DNA of 64,000 bases from assembly GCF_001428625.1 (NCBI RefSeq), contig NZ_LMIE01000029.1, forward strand, positions 523,873 to 587,872, read 5' to 3'. This document shows, one piece after another, positions 23,983 through 32,617 of the stretch (positions within the stretch are counted from its first letter, which is position 1; each line of letters starts with the position of its first letter). Origin of the DNA: Hydrogenophaga sp. Root209 (GTDB taxonomy: Bacteria; Pseudomonadota; Gammaproteobacteria; Burkholderiales; Burkholderiaceae_C). The notes under the pieces are model-generated. The model searched no databases and was not told where the DNA came from. It saw nothing but the letters and a program-made list of their open reading frames with translations. The translations under genes and the position numbers were made by a program.

Positions 23983-25011
23983 TCACACTGGCTTGTCGAG
24001 CTGCGCCTTGGCGAGGTTTCTCAGGTGGCGGCGCAGGCGCACGATGCCCATGTCGTGCGCGTAGAGGTGCTCGCGCTTGTTGGCGTCGGGCTCCATGTTC
24101 TCCACCGCCACGCGGTCCTGCTCCAGCACGTTCCAATGGCGCTCTTCCAGGCGGTTCTTGTAGAGAAAGCGCCAGGTGTCGCGCTGCCAGCCGCTCACGC
24201 GGCGGCAACGCCAGTGAAAGACGCCCGAGGTGCGGTTGCTGATGGGTGTGTAGCTGCCGATGATGGTGAAGTTGCCGCCAGGGCCACCGGTCTTGGGGTA
24301 CGGGATTTCCAGGCGCATCACATGGATGCCCAGGTCCATCCACTCGGTCCAGTCGAAGTTGATGCCGCGCTGGCCCTTCTTCTCGAAGATGAAGCCGTTC
24401 TCGATGTCGCGGATCTGGAACTCGGCCTGGCTGTCGCCCTCGCTCATGGTGTGCGATTGTTTATGCAGGTAGACGCCATGCATCGGGTCCATCACGTTGT
24501 CGACCACGTAGCGGTAGTCACCGCCCCATTCGGTGTAGCAGAGGAAGGACGACCACTCTGGCGAGGTCAGTTCTTCGGGCAGGCGCAGCGGGGGCGTATC
24601 GTCCAGGATCGGGTTGCTGGCGTTGTAGAGAAAGATCGCGCCGGCCGCTTCGGTGGCGTGGAACATGCGCGCGGGGCGAGAGCCTTCGAGCTTGCAGCCG
24701 GGGCTGCCGGGCACGCGGGTGACGGTGCCGTCGCAGCGCACTTCGACGCCGTGGTACGGGCAGGCCAGGCGGTCGCCCAGGTTCACGCCCAGCGAAAGCG
24801 GCGCGCCGCGGTGCGGGCAGTGGTCTTCGAGCGCATGCACCTGGCCCGTGGCGTCGCGCCAGATCGCGATCTTGTAGCCCAGGCGGCGCAGCGAGATCGG
24901 GCTGTCCTTCACGAAACCGGACGGGCAAACCGGGAACCACAGGTCCTTGAGGCCGACTTCGAGGACGGCGTCGACCGGGTCGAGCTGGACGTTGATGACA
25001 GAGGTATCCAT
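23983..25011 (-). CDS. Rieske non-heme iron oxygenase, alpha subunit
   Basis: A 342 aa ring-hydroxylating oxygenase of the phthalate/vanillate (type I, alpha-only) class. The Rieske centre is C65-x-H67 and C84-x2-H87. The mononuclear iron site is the DNVMDPMHGVYLH stretch, with D175, H178 and H183. No beta-subunit gene is present, in line with alpha-only oxygenases paired with a PDR-type reductase, which is next door. Likely chemistry is O-demethylation, monohydroxylation or dioxygenation of an aromatic acid. A VOC dioxygenase in the same operon suggests that the product is a catechol-type ring ready for cleavage. The substrate is unknown. Confidence 0.94.
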   Translation of the reverse strand: MDTSVINVQLDPVDAVLEVGLKDLWFPVCPSGFVKDSPISLRRLGYKIAIWRDATGQVHALEDHCPHRGAPLSLGVNLGDRLACPYHGVEVRCDGTVTRVPGSPGCKLEGSRPARMFHATEAAGAIFLYNASNPILDDTPPLRLPEELTSPEWSSFLCYTEWGGDYRYVVDNVMDPMHGVYLHKQSHTMSEGDSQAEFQIRDIENGFIFEKKGQRGINFDWTEWMDLGIHVMRLEIPYPKTGGPGGNFTIIGSYTPISNRTSGVFHWRCRRVSGWQRDTWRFLYKNRLEERHWNVLEQDRVAVENMEPDANKREHLYAHDMGIVRLRRHLRNLAKAQLDKPV

Positions 25012-25051
25012 GGTCGTGTCTCCTGGCGGGTGTGCTGAGGGTGGGTGGCGT

Positions 25052-25276
25052 TCAGGCGCCGAGGCGGGCCATTTCCTGCTGGAAGGACTGCTCCGTCCAG
25101 CGCTGGCCGTTGGGGCCGGATGGGCCCGCGTCGTTGAGGTACTTCACCAGGCCGTCGAGGTCGTGAATTCCCTGCGCGTACGCGCGCTCGATCGAGTCAC
25201 CGAGCAGGCCTTCGTACGAGGTCGGCGGTGAGGTGCGGGACTGGTGGGTTTCGTTGTACAGATCGGGGGTGCGCAT
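25052..25276 (-). CDS. small helical protein (recombinase-like helix type) of the Rieske operon
   Basis: A 74 aa protein without signal peptide or cysteines. The middle (SYEGLLGDSIERAYAQGIHDLDGLVKYLNDAG) is an amphipathic helical pair; the C-terminus reads WTEQSFQQEMARLGA. It resembles short proteins annotated as recombinase-like helix domain that I recall next to Rieske oxygenase genes in Comamonadaceae. That name reflects fold only; no recombination role is implied. Its place between the VOC gene (19 nt) and the Rieske alpha gene (40 nt) suggests an accessory of the oxygenase, for example in assembly or substrate loading. This is inference. Confidence 0.75.
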   Translation of the reverse strand: MRTPDLYNETHQSRTSPPTSYEGLLGDSIERAYAQGIHDLDGLVKYLNDAGPSGPNGQRWTEQSFQQEMARLGA

Positions 25277-25295
25277 GGTGTTGTCTCCTTGGTGG

Positions 25296-26270
25296 TCATT
25301 CCGTGGGTGGCTTGACCTTGTCGGTCATGAACTTGCCGCTGGGTGCGCCGGCGTTCACCTGGCGTCGGGTGTTGCCGTCGATGCCGCCCTTGATGGCCCA
25401 TTCGGCGAACACGGTGGGGCCGGGCGTGAATTCGCGCGGCTGCCAGTCGGCGGTGAGTTCGTCTTCGTCGGTGTAGTACTCCACCAGCGCGCCGGCGGGG
25501 CATTCGAAGTACCAGAACATGGCCGATGAAATCGGATGGCGGCCCGGGCCGAGCTCGGTGGTCCAGCCGGTGCGCGACATGTGCATGCCCCCGCCCACCA
25601 CTTCGTGCAGATCGCGCACGGAGAAGGCCACGTGGTTCAGGCCCTTGCGTGGCTCGGGTGGCTGCAGCAGGAACAGGTCGTGGTGCCCGCCTTCGGGCGC
25701 GCAGCGCAGGAACAGGCCGCGCTGCGGGTAGCTGTCGGAGACGACGAAATCCAGGTTCTCCGTATAGAACGCGCCGGTGGCCTTGATGTCGGTCACGAAG
25801 AACACGACGTGGCCCACTTCGACCGGCGTGGCGCGGTCGTAGGCGGGGCTGCGCTGGTTCACGCGCTTGCGCTCGCTCCAGGTGTTGACGATGGCGCTTT
25901 CGATCTTCACAGCGCGTTTTTTCGTGAGCTGCAGGCGCACGGCAAGGCCGTTGGGGTCGGGGCAGCCGATGCGGCCGTCGGCGTCGACAAAACCGGGTTG
26001 GCTTTGCAGGCGGCCGCGGTAGAGCGCCAGGCTTTCGGGGGTGTCCACGCCCCAGACCACTTCGCGCAGCGTCGGGTCGGGCTCGACGCCAGCGGGCAGG
26101 CCCGGCTTGTCGGAATGGGCCACCACCACGCGGCAACCATTGAGCGATTCGAACACCAGCTCTTGCTCAGCTTCGCTCACCAGCGTGAGCCCCCAGTCCA
26201 GAAAGAACTGGCGGCAGCGCGGCAGGTCGGCGGCGCCGTAGGTGATTTGGTCGATGCCCAGTACGCTCAT
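25296..26270 (-). CDS. two-domain VOC-family extradiol-type ring-cleavage dioxygenase
   Basis: A 324 aa protein with two VOC modules: an N-terminal one (1-117) and a catalytic C-terminal one (about 150-270). The 2-His-1-carboxylate metal site of type I extradiol dioxygenases can be placed at H154 (EVGHVVFF), H213 (LNHVAFSV) and E264 (LVEYYTDED), so iron or manganese binding is likely. The C-terminal tail extends about 50 residues past the second domain. It is the first gene of the operon with the Rieske system, under a strong predicted promoter. It should cleave the catechol-like product made by the oxygenase. An alternative is a VOC isomerase, but the intact triad argues against it. Confidence 0.9.
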   Translation of the reverse strand: MSVLGIDQITYGAADLPRCRQFFLDWGLTLVSEAEQELVFESLNGCRVVVAHSDKPGLPAGVEPDPTLREVVWGVDTPESLALYRGRLQSQPGFVDADGRIGCPDPNGLAVRLQLTKKRAVKIESAIVNTWSERKRVNQRSPAYDRATPVEVGHVVFFVTDIKATGAFYTENLDFVVSDSYPQRGLFLRCAPEGGHHDLFLLQPPEPRKGLNHVAFSVRDLHEVVGGGMHMSRTGWTTELGPGRHPISSAMFWYFECPAGALVEYYTDEDELTADWQPREFTPGPTVFAEWAIKGGIDGNTRRQVNAGAPSGKFMTDKVKPPTE

Positions 26271-26310
26271 CTGCAGTCCTTGAAGTGCCTGGTCGCTGCG
26301 ACGGCCAAAC

Positions 26311-26345
26311 GTTTCTTTAGTAAACCCGTGTTTCTTACTTGAAAC
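26311..26345. promoter_or_regulatory. tandem GTTTC/GAAAC-type palindromes at the VOC/Rieske operon start point
   Basis: GTTTC-TTACTT-GAAAC (26330-26345) is a perfect 5-6-5 palindrome sitting at the predicted +1 of the operon. A degenerate copy, GTTTC-TTTAG-TAAAC (26311-26325), lies just downstream. The N6 spacing equals that of the palindrome at 22271-22290. The position is ideal for a repressor. Confidence 0.6.
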
Positions 26346-26352
26346 GAACTGA

Positions 26353-26381
26353 ATTCTACCGGCAAACGCGCAGCGTGTGAA
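26353..26381 (-). promoter_or_regulatory. strong predicted sigma-70 promoter of the VOC/Rieske operon
   Basis: On the minus strand TTCACA (26381-26376) and TAGAAT (26358-26353) are separated by exactly 17 nt; each box matches the consensus at five of six positions. The expected start is near 26346, at the edge of the GTTTC/GAAAC palindrome. Confidence 0.65.
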
Positions 26382-26453
26382 GGGGCTTCGCAGAGTAATT
26401 TGCTCGGCTTTGTGCCGAGGGCGCCTGCAGCACCCCGGCCGAGGAGCGTGGCC

Positions 26454-27335
26454 TTAAAGGGCCGCTTGCCAGCCGCCGTCGGTGGACAGGGCCTCGGGCC
26501 GGTGCACCGGCATGAGCCAGCCATGCCGGGCGCTGGTCTGGGCCGAGATGTCGATGCGCGGCGCGTGCGTGGCCACGTTGCCGAAGATCGTGGCAAACGA
26601 GGCGTCGGCTGCGTCGCGCCCGGTGCCGATGCGCACGAAGCCCATGGGGATCGCCGTGCCCGACGGGTCGAAGATGTACCAGCGGTGGCCGATGTAGGCC
26701 TCCACATAGGCATGGAAGTCGGTCGGGCCCAGGGCCGGGTCGGCACCGAAGTCGATCGCGGTGGTGAAGCGCGCGGGGATGTTGAGCGCGCGGCACAGCG
26801 CGATCATGAGGTGCGCGAAATCGCGGCACACGCCCTTGTGGTCGTTGAGTGTGTCCAGCGCCGAGGTCATGGAGTTGCTGGTTCCCGACTCGAACGTGAC
26901 CTGGCTCTGCACCCAATGCTGGATCGCCTGCACGCGGCGGTAACCCGGCGGCATCTGGCCAAACAGGTCGTTGGCCATGGCCGTCACGCAGTCGGACTGG
27001 CAGTAGCGGCTGGGGTAGATGTAGGTCAGTGCCTCGGGCGGCAGTTGGCTGATGGGCGTTTCGAACACGCTGTCGGGCTGGGCCACGTGGTGCACGATGT
27101 CCAGCGTGGCGCGGTAGCGCAGCTGCAGCGGGCCGGGGCTGGCGCTCAGGCGCAGGATGCGCGTGCGGGTGGCGGGATCGGTGTGCATGACCATGGGCAC
27201 GGGCTGACTGACTTGCAGCTCTTCCCAGACCACGGTCTGATGTGGGGAATGCGCGGCCTGGACGTTGAAGATGAAATCGCCGCTGGGCTGGTTGACCTCG
27301 TATTGCAGGTCGATGGCGAGGTGGATGCGAACCAT
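26454..27335 (-). CDS. transglutaminase-like cysteine protease family protein
   Basis: A 293 aa cytoplasmic protein starting MVRIHLAIDLQYEV at the ATG at 27335; upstream in-frame sequence is not coding-like. The N-terminal beta region matches the bacterial transglutaminase N-domain. The catalytic core follows: HKGVCRDFAHLMIALCRALNIPAR (the Cys of GVCRD is the nucleophile; quoted in part), DFHAYVEAYIG with the histidine, and WYIFDPSG with the aspartate. Cys, His and Asp are all present, so it should be active as a protease, amidase or transglutaminase. It stands between catabolic genes and the permease gene, divergent from the latter. The natural substrate is unknown. Confidence 0.88.
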   Translation of the reverse strand: MVRIHLAIDLQYEVNQPSGDFIFNVQAAHSPHQTVVWEELQVSQPVPMVMHTDPATRTRILRLSASPGPLQLRYRATLDIVHHVAQPDSVFETPISQLPPEALTYIYPSRYCQSDCVTAMANDLFGQMPPGYRRVQAIQHWVQSQVTFESGTSNSMTSALDTLNDHKGVCRDFAHLMIALCRALNIPARFTTAIDFGADPALGPTDFHAYVEAYIGHRWYIFDPSGTAIPMGFVRIGTGRDAADASFATIFGNVATHAPRIDISAQTSARHGWLMPVHRPEALSTDGGWQAAL

Positions 27336-27478
27336 GGGATCACCGTGAAGAAAAGAGTGGACGGGCCAGAGGCCTGTGGGACGGTGAAAGACTTCGCTTG
27401 ATGCTACGCGCCTGAAACGGTGGCGTCTGTGCGCCATGCCACCTTGCCCCCGCATCGCTGCCGCGCAACGCCACGGCC

Positions 27479-29980
27479 GTGGTGGCGGTGATGCTGGGCG
27501 TGGCGCTGGCGTTCGCGGTGCACCTCATCAACGCCTCGGCACTCGCCGAGTTCTCCAGCGCGGTGAGTTCGGTCAATGGCCAACCCGACGTGGAGCTGCG
27601 CGCCCGCCAGGGCCTGCTGCCCGACACCCTGCTGGACCAGGTGGCCGCCCATCCCGGGGTGGCGCTGGCCAGCCCGGTGCTGGAGCTGCCCACCCAGGCC
27701 GTGCTGCCCGGTGGCGAACGCGTGGCCGTCAAGCTGTTGGGCGTGGATGCGTTGGTGGTGGCGGGCTTGTCGCCCGCGCTCATGCCGGTGCCCGAGACCA
27801 CCACCCGGGACACGGCGGGGCGGCGCTTCGATCTGTTTGCCCCTGATGCGGTGTTTCTCAACGCCGCCGCGCAACACGCGCTGGGCAGCGCCCACACCTT
27901 GCAGTTGCAAAGTGGCCTCTCCCTGCGCAGCGTGCGCGCGGCCGGTCGGGTGAACGCACCGGGCGCGCCGCTGTTGGTGATGGACGTGGCGGCCGCTCAG
28001 GTCTTGATGAGTCGTGCAGGCGAGCTCAGCAGAATTGACGTGCGGCTGGCACCCGGTGCGCAGGCCGAGGCGGTGCTGGCCTCGCTCGCCCTGCCTGCCC
28101 AGGTGATCGCGCAGCGGCCCGAGCAGTCGGGCGAGCGGGTGAGCAACCTGTCGCGTGCCTACCGGGTCAACCTCACCGTGCTGGCGCTGGTGGCGTTGTT
28201 CACCGGTGCTTTCCTTGTGTTTTCCGTGCTGTCGCTCTCGGTGGCGCGGCGCCAGCCGCAGTTCGCATTGCTCGGCGTGCTGGGGCTTTCGGGCAACGAG
28301 CGCCTGCGCCTCGTGTTGGCCGAGTCGGCGCTGCTGGGTCTGCTGGGCAGCGCCCTCGGCGTTGCTCTGGGCACGGCGCTCGCGGCGCTCGCCTTGCGAC
28401 TGCTCGGCGGCGACCTGGGCGGTGGTTATTTCTCTGGCGTGGCGCCGCCTTTGCAATGGAGCGCCTGGGCCGCCCTCGTTTATGGCGGCCTGGGTGTGGT
28501 GGCCTCTGTGGTGGGTGGCTGGTGGCCCGCGCGGGCCACGGCGCGCATGGCGCCTGCGCTGGCCCTGAAAGGGCTGGGTGCGCCGGTGCGCCCGGGCGCG
28601 CGCCGGCACACGCTGGCCTTGGCGCTGGTGGTGCTCGCGACAGCCCTGGCCTGGGCTCCGCCGGTGGGCGGCATTCCACTGGCCGCCTACCTCTCGGTGG
28701 GGCTGCTGCTGGTGGGCGGCATTGCGGCGCTGCCGCTGGCCGTGGGGTGGCTGCTCGACCGCATCGCACCGCACATCGCCCGGCACGCGCTGCCGGTGCT
28801 GGCCGTGGAGCGTGCGCGCCGCCTGCGCGAGACCGCCGCCGTGGCCACCAGTGGCGTGGTGGCCAGCCTGGCCTTGTCGGTGGCGCTCACGGTGATGGTG
28901 GCGAGCTTTCGCGGCTCGGTCACCCAGTGGCTCGACGCCGTGCTGCCCGCTCAGCTCTATGTGCGCAGCAGCGGGAGTACCGGCAACGACGCGGCCCATC
29001 TGCCCCCGGATTTCGTGGCCGCGGTGGCGCGTATGGACGGCGTTGCGCGCATGGACACGCTGCGCGCCACACCGGTGCAGCTGGACCCGGTGCGCCCGGC
29101 CGTGGTGCTGCTCTCGCGCCCGCTCAACATGGTGCCCGGCTCGGCGCTGAGCTTGCCGCTGGTGGGCAACCCGCTGCCCGCCCCGCCGGCGGCCGAGGGT
29201 GAACGCGTCATCCCCGTGTATGTCAGCGAAGCCATGGTGGATCTCTACGGCGCGCAACCGGGGGGCTGGCTACCGGGTCTGGCGCAAGCCTTTGCAGGGC
29301 CGAACGTGCGCGGGGTTCGATTCTTCGTGGCGGGCGTGTGGCGCGACTACGCGCGCCAGCATGGCAGCGTGGCGATGGACCGCGCCGACTTCGTGCGCCT
29401 CACGGGGGACGCGCGCGTGAACGACCTCGCCTTGCATCTGGATGCGGGCACGAACGAGAACGCGGTGCGCGAGCGCATCCGCGCCCTGGCGTCCAGCGAA
29501 GGCGGTGGCGGGCTGATCGAGTTTGCCTCGTCGGGCCAGATCCGCGCGGTGTCGCTGCGCATCTTCGACCGCAGCTTTGCCGTCACCGTGTGGCTGCAGG
29601 CGGTGGCCATCGGCATCGGTCTGTTCGGCGTGGCGGCAAGCTTCAGTGCGCAGGTGCTGGCGCGCCGGCGCGAGTTCGGGCTGCTCGCGCACCTGGGCCT
29701 CACGCGCCAGCAGATCCTGGGTGTCGTGGCGCTCGAAGGACTGGCCTGGACACTGCTGGGCGCGCTCGCCGGCCTGGGGCTGGGCCTGGCGGTGAGTCTG
29801 GTGCTGGTGCATGTGGTCAACCCGCAGAGCTTTCACTGGACCATGGATCTGGTGCTGCCCTGGGCCCGGCTGCTCGCGCTGTGCGCGGCCGTGGTGGTGG
29901 CGGGCACGCTCACCGCGTGGCTGGCCGGACAGGCGGCTGCGAGCCGCGACGCGGTGCGTGCGGTGAAGGAGGATTGGTGA
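27479..29980 (+). CDS. FtsX-like ABC transporter permease with truncated or frameshifted N-terminus
   Basis: An 833 aa permease with two FtsX/MacB repeats: membrane clusters near residues 1-17, 230-345 and 375-480, and C-terminal helices near 710-825, separated by periplasmic MacB_PCD-like regions (for example EGERVIPVYVSEAMVDLYG). In relatives the first membrane helix is preceded by about 20-25 residues. Here the only in-frame start is a GTG already inside that helix (VVAVMLGVALAFAVHLINAS). In another frame, GTG 27420 gives MASVRHATLPPHR, which looks like the missing N-terminus, so a frameshift near 27455 is possible. The usual ATP-binding subunit gene is not next to it. The next gene overlaps by 4 bp. 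Confidence 0.75.
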   Translation: MVAVMLGVALAFAVHLINASALAEFSSAVSSVNGQPDVELRARQGLLPDTLLDQVAAHPGVALASPVLELPTQAVLPGGERVAVKLLGVDALVVAGLSPALMPVPETTTRDTAGRRFDLFAPDAVFLNAAAQHALGSAHTLQLQSGLSLRSVRAAGRVNAPGAPLLVMDVAAAQVLMSRAGELSRIDVRLAPGAQAEAVLASLALPAQVIAQRPEQSGERVSNLSRAYRVNLTVLALVALFTGAFLVFSVLSLSVARRQPQFALLGVLGLSGNERLRLVLAESALLGLLGSALGVALGTALAALALRLLGGDLGGGYFSGVAPPLQWSAWAALVYGGLGVVASVVGGWWPARATARMAPALALKGLGAPVRPGARRHTLALALVVLATALAWAPPVGGIPLAAYLSVGLLLVGGIAALPLAVGWLLDRIAPHIARHALPVLAVERARRLRETAAVATSGVVASLALSVALTVMVASFRGSVTQWLDAVLPAQLYVRSSGSTGNDAAHLPPDFVAAVARMDGVARMDTLRATPVQLDPVRPAVVLLSRPLNMVPGSALSLPLVGNPLPAPPAAEGERVIPVYVSEAMVDLYGAQPGGWLPGLAQAFAGPNVRGVRFFVAGVWRDYARQHGSVAMDRADFVRLTGDARVNDLALHLDAGTNENAVRERIRALASSEGGGGLIEFASSGQIRAVSLRIFDRSFAVTVWLQAVAIGIGLFGVAASFSAQVLARRREFGLLAHLGLTRQQILGVVALEGLAWTLLGALAGLGLGLAVSLVLVHVVNPQSFHWTMDLVLPWARLLALCAAVVVAGTLTAWLAGQAAASRDAVRAVKEDW

Positions 29981-31134
29981 ACACCACCTCCGTTCGGGCC
30001 GAGCCTGTCGAAGCCCTCACACGACGCCGCTGGCTGCTCGCAACCGCAGGCGCCCTCGCCTTACCCACATCCCTTGCACAGACACCGCACCGCCCGGGCG
30101 ACGCACTCCAACCGCGCCCGCTCGTGTTCCCGCGCGACCACGGCACGCACAACGACACGCGCACCGAATGGTGGTACCTGACGGGTCACGCCAAAGACGA
30201 GAAGGGCCGCGAGTTCGGCTTTCAGGTCACGTTCTTCCGCAGCCGCGTCGACGGCACACAAACCCTGCAAAGCCGCCTGGCGGCCAGGCATCTGCTGTTC
30301 GCCCATGCGGCCATCACCGACGTGCAGGGCGGCAAGCTGCTGCACGACCAGCGCATCGCACGCTGGAACGGCGAGTCCCCCACCCAGGTCGAGCGCGGCG
30401 TGTTCGCCAGCGAGGCCGACACCCGCGTGGTGCTGCGCGACTGGCACATCGAGCGCGCGCCGGACGGTCGCTACACCACGCGCATCGGCGGTAACGCGCT
30501 GAGCATCGACCTCACCGCGCAGCCGCAACAGGCCTGGTTGTTGCAAGGCGACCAGGGGTTTTCTCGCAAGGGGCCCGACGTGTCACAGGCGAGCTTCTAT
30601 GTGTCACAGCCGCACCTGGCGGTACAGGGCACGCTGGGCATCGGCAGGCAGAGATTTGAAGTGCAAGGCACGGCCTGGCTTGACCACGAATGGAGCGAAG
30701 CGCTGCTGCACCCCGAAGCCGTGGGCTGGGACTGGATCGGCATGAACCTGTTTGACGGCCACAGCGTGACCGCATTCCAGCTGCGCCGCGCTGACGGCAG
30801 CAAGCTCTGGGCGGGTGGTTCGTTTCGGGCCGCGGGCAGCGCACAAAGCCCCACCGACATCTACCGCTTCCGGCCAGGCGAAGTCGACTTCAAACCGCAG
30901 AGGTTCTGGACCAGCCCACTCACCCGGGCGAAGTACCCGGTGGAATGGTTGATCCGCACACCGGCCGATTTCTACACCGTCAAAGCGGTGATCGACCCTC
31001 AGGAACTCGACAGCCGCCAGGGCACCGGGACGGTGTACTGGGAAGGCCTGTCGGACCTGTTTGACAGCAACGGCCAGCGCGTGGGGCGTGGCTATCTGGA
31101 GATGACGGGGTACGCGCAGCGGCTGGTGTTGTGA
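29977..31134 (+). CDS. AttH/CrtC-family lipocalin-like protein with twin-arginine-like signal
   Basis: A 385 aa exported protein; the GTG at 29977 overlaps the permease stop by 4 bp. Residues 16-35 (RRRWLLATAGALALPTSLAQ) form a Tat-like signal peptide. The mature part has the AttH signature: DHGTHNDTRTEWWYLTGH, FFRSRVDGTQTLQSRLAARH (in part), DWHIERAPDGRY, GTAWLDHEWS and GWDWIGMNLFDG. The gene order permease-AttH recurs in many proteobacteria, where a role in lipid or lipoprotein handling is suspected; carotenoid hydratase is a distant relative only. Residues 5-14 (SVRAEPVEAL) are encoded by a dispersed DNA repeat inserted between start codon and signal peptide. Confidence 0.85.
   Translation: MNTTSVRAEPVEALTRRRWLLATAGALALPTSLAQTPHRPGDALQPRPLVFPRDHGTHNDTRTEWWYLTGHAKDEKGREFGFQVTFFRSRVDGTQTLQSRLAARHLLFAHAAITDVQGGKLLHDQRIARWNGESPTQVERGVFASEADTRVVLRDWHIERAPDGRYTTRIGGNALSIDLTAQPQQAWLLQGDQGFSRKGPDVSQASFYVSQPHLAVQGTLGIGRQRFEVQGTAWLDHEWSEALLHPEAVGWDWIGMNLFDGHSVTAFQLRRADGSKLWAGGSFRAAGSAQSPTDIYRFRPGEVDFKPQRFWTSPLTRAKYPVEWLIRTPADFYTVKAVIDPQELDSRQGTGTVYWEGLSDLFDSNGQRVGRGYLEMTGYAQRLVL
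29989..30018 (+). repeat. dispersed SVRAEPVEA-encoding repeat inside a coding region
   Basis: The DNA GTTCGGGCCGAGCCTGTCGA followed by AGCCC matches the core of a short repeat I recall as very common between genes in Comamonadaceae and other proteobacteria (TTCGGGCTGAGCCTGTCGAAG form). Here it is in frame and adds SVRAEPVEAL to the N-terminus of the AttH-like protein. Confidence 0.6.
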
Positions 31135-31153
31135 GGCGCCACTGCGCGTCGGA

Positions 31154-31465
<312 letters not shown>

Positions 31466-31552
31466 TCATCCACCGAAGGGTGGCGTGAACAAAGCTTAGG
31501 CAAGCCCCGGACGCGCGTCGGTACGTTGACGGACATAGACCGACAGACGCTT

Positions 31553-32617
31553 TCAGGGGGGCGTGGGATCGGCCTGCCATTCACGAAAGAAGCGGATGCG
31601 CTCGCCGTGGTCGGGGTGGCTGGAAATGGCGATCGGCAATCGGGCGCTGCCCTTGCCATCGACGTCCTGGCCGGCCTCCTCGCGCTGGATCCGCTCGAAG
31701 AACGCGACCATCACCGAGGGGGACACGTCGCTTTGATCGAGCAGTCGCGCGGCGAAGGCATCGGCCTCGCGCTCGGCATCGCGCGAATAGGCCTGCGTGG
31801 CGAGGGTCGCGGGCACCGTGGCCAGGAAGCCACTGGCATCGCCCAGCACCACGCCGACCAGCGCGCTGACCAGACTCGCGCGCACCATCAGATCCAGCCC
31901 GTGGCGGTGGTGGACATGACCCAGTTCGTGGGCCAGCACGCCCACGATGGCGTCGGGCTGGTCGAGCAGCAGCTTGACCAGATCGTCTGTGATCACGATG
32001 TAGCCACCGGGCAGGGCAAACGCGTTGGCGCCCAGGGCCTTGGACTTGTGAAACGAGAGCTGCCAAGGCGGAGCATCTCCCTGCGGATGGGCGCGCTCCA
32101 CCACCGACTTGAATCGGGCGCGCAGCGCTTCCTGTTGCTGTGCGGGAAGCTCACTGGGCTGCAGGAACACGCGGTCCAGCTGTTGCATGCCCTGCTCACC
32201 CAGACGGGCCTCCAGTGACCTCGGAACCTGGTGCGCCAGGATCTCGCTCAGCCAGGGCACGCCCCAAGTCCAGGCCGCACCGAGAAACAGCACGGTGGCA
32301 CCCATGGCCACCAGCGTGGCGCGCCAGCTCTGCATCCAGCCCACCACCGCACCGTCGCGCTGGCCGCTGGCCTGCCGCCAGGCGTCCCACTCACCCGCCT
32401 CGGCGTGCTGGATCAGGCTGCCGTCGGGCAGTTCACTCTGGCGCTGGCCATGCGAACGGCGTTCGGCCCAGCGCACCCGCCGCACCGGGTAGCGGCGCTC
32501 GTCGCTCACCAGCGTGAGCACGAGTTCATCACCTTCGATGCACAGTTCGCAGACCTGCGCGCGCGGGCTGTGGCCGTCAAACCAGGTGCTGAGCAGCCGG
32601 GGCGCTTCGTTCATCAC
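31553..32617 (-). CDS. M48-family metallopeptidase, membrane-anchored
   Basis: A 354 aa protein with a cytoplasmic N-terminal part (1-95), one membrane helix (about 101-117), and a zinc peptidase domain with HELGH at 230-234 and the third-ligand glutamate in the AEREADAFA segment further on. This is the HtpX/Oma1/YcaL type. Its first codons overlap the stop of the DUF898 gene (ATGA), so the pair is co-translated. The pairing of a DUF898 membrane protein with an M48 peptidase is recurrent and suggests a membrane or envelope quality-control function; this is inference. The double Met start leaves a one-codon ambiguity. Confidence 0.88.
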   Translation of the reverse strand: MMNEAPRLLSTWFDGHSPRAQVCELCIEGDELVLTLVSDERRYPVRRVRWAERRSHGQRQSELPDGSLIQHAEAGEWDAWRQASGQRDGAVVGWMQSWRATLVAMGATVLFLGAAWTWGVPWLSEILAHQVPRSLEARLGEQGMQQLDRVFLQPSELPAQQQEALRARFKSVVERAHPQGDAPPWQLSFHKSKALGANAFALPGGYIVITDDLVKLLLDQPDAIVGVLAHELGHVHHRHGLDLMVRASLVSALVGVVLGDASGFLATVPATLATQAYSRDAEREADAFAARLLDQSDVSPSVMVAFFERIQREEAGQDVDGKGSARLPIAISSHPDHGERIRFFREWQADPTPP

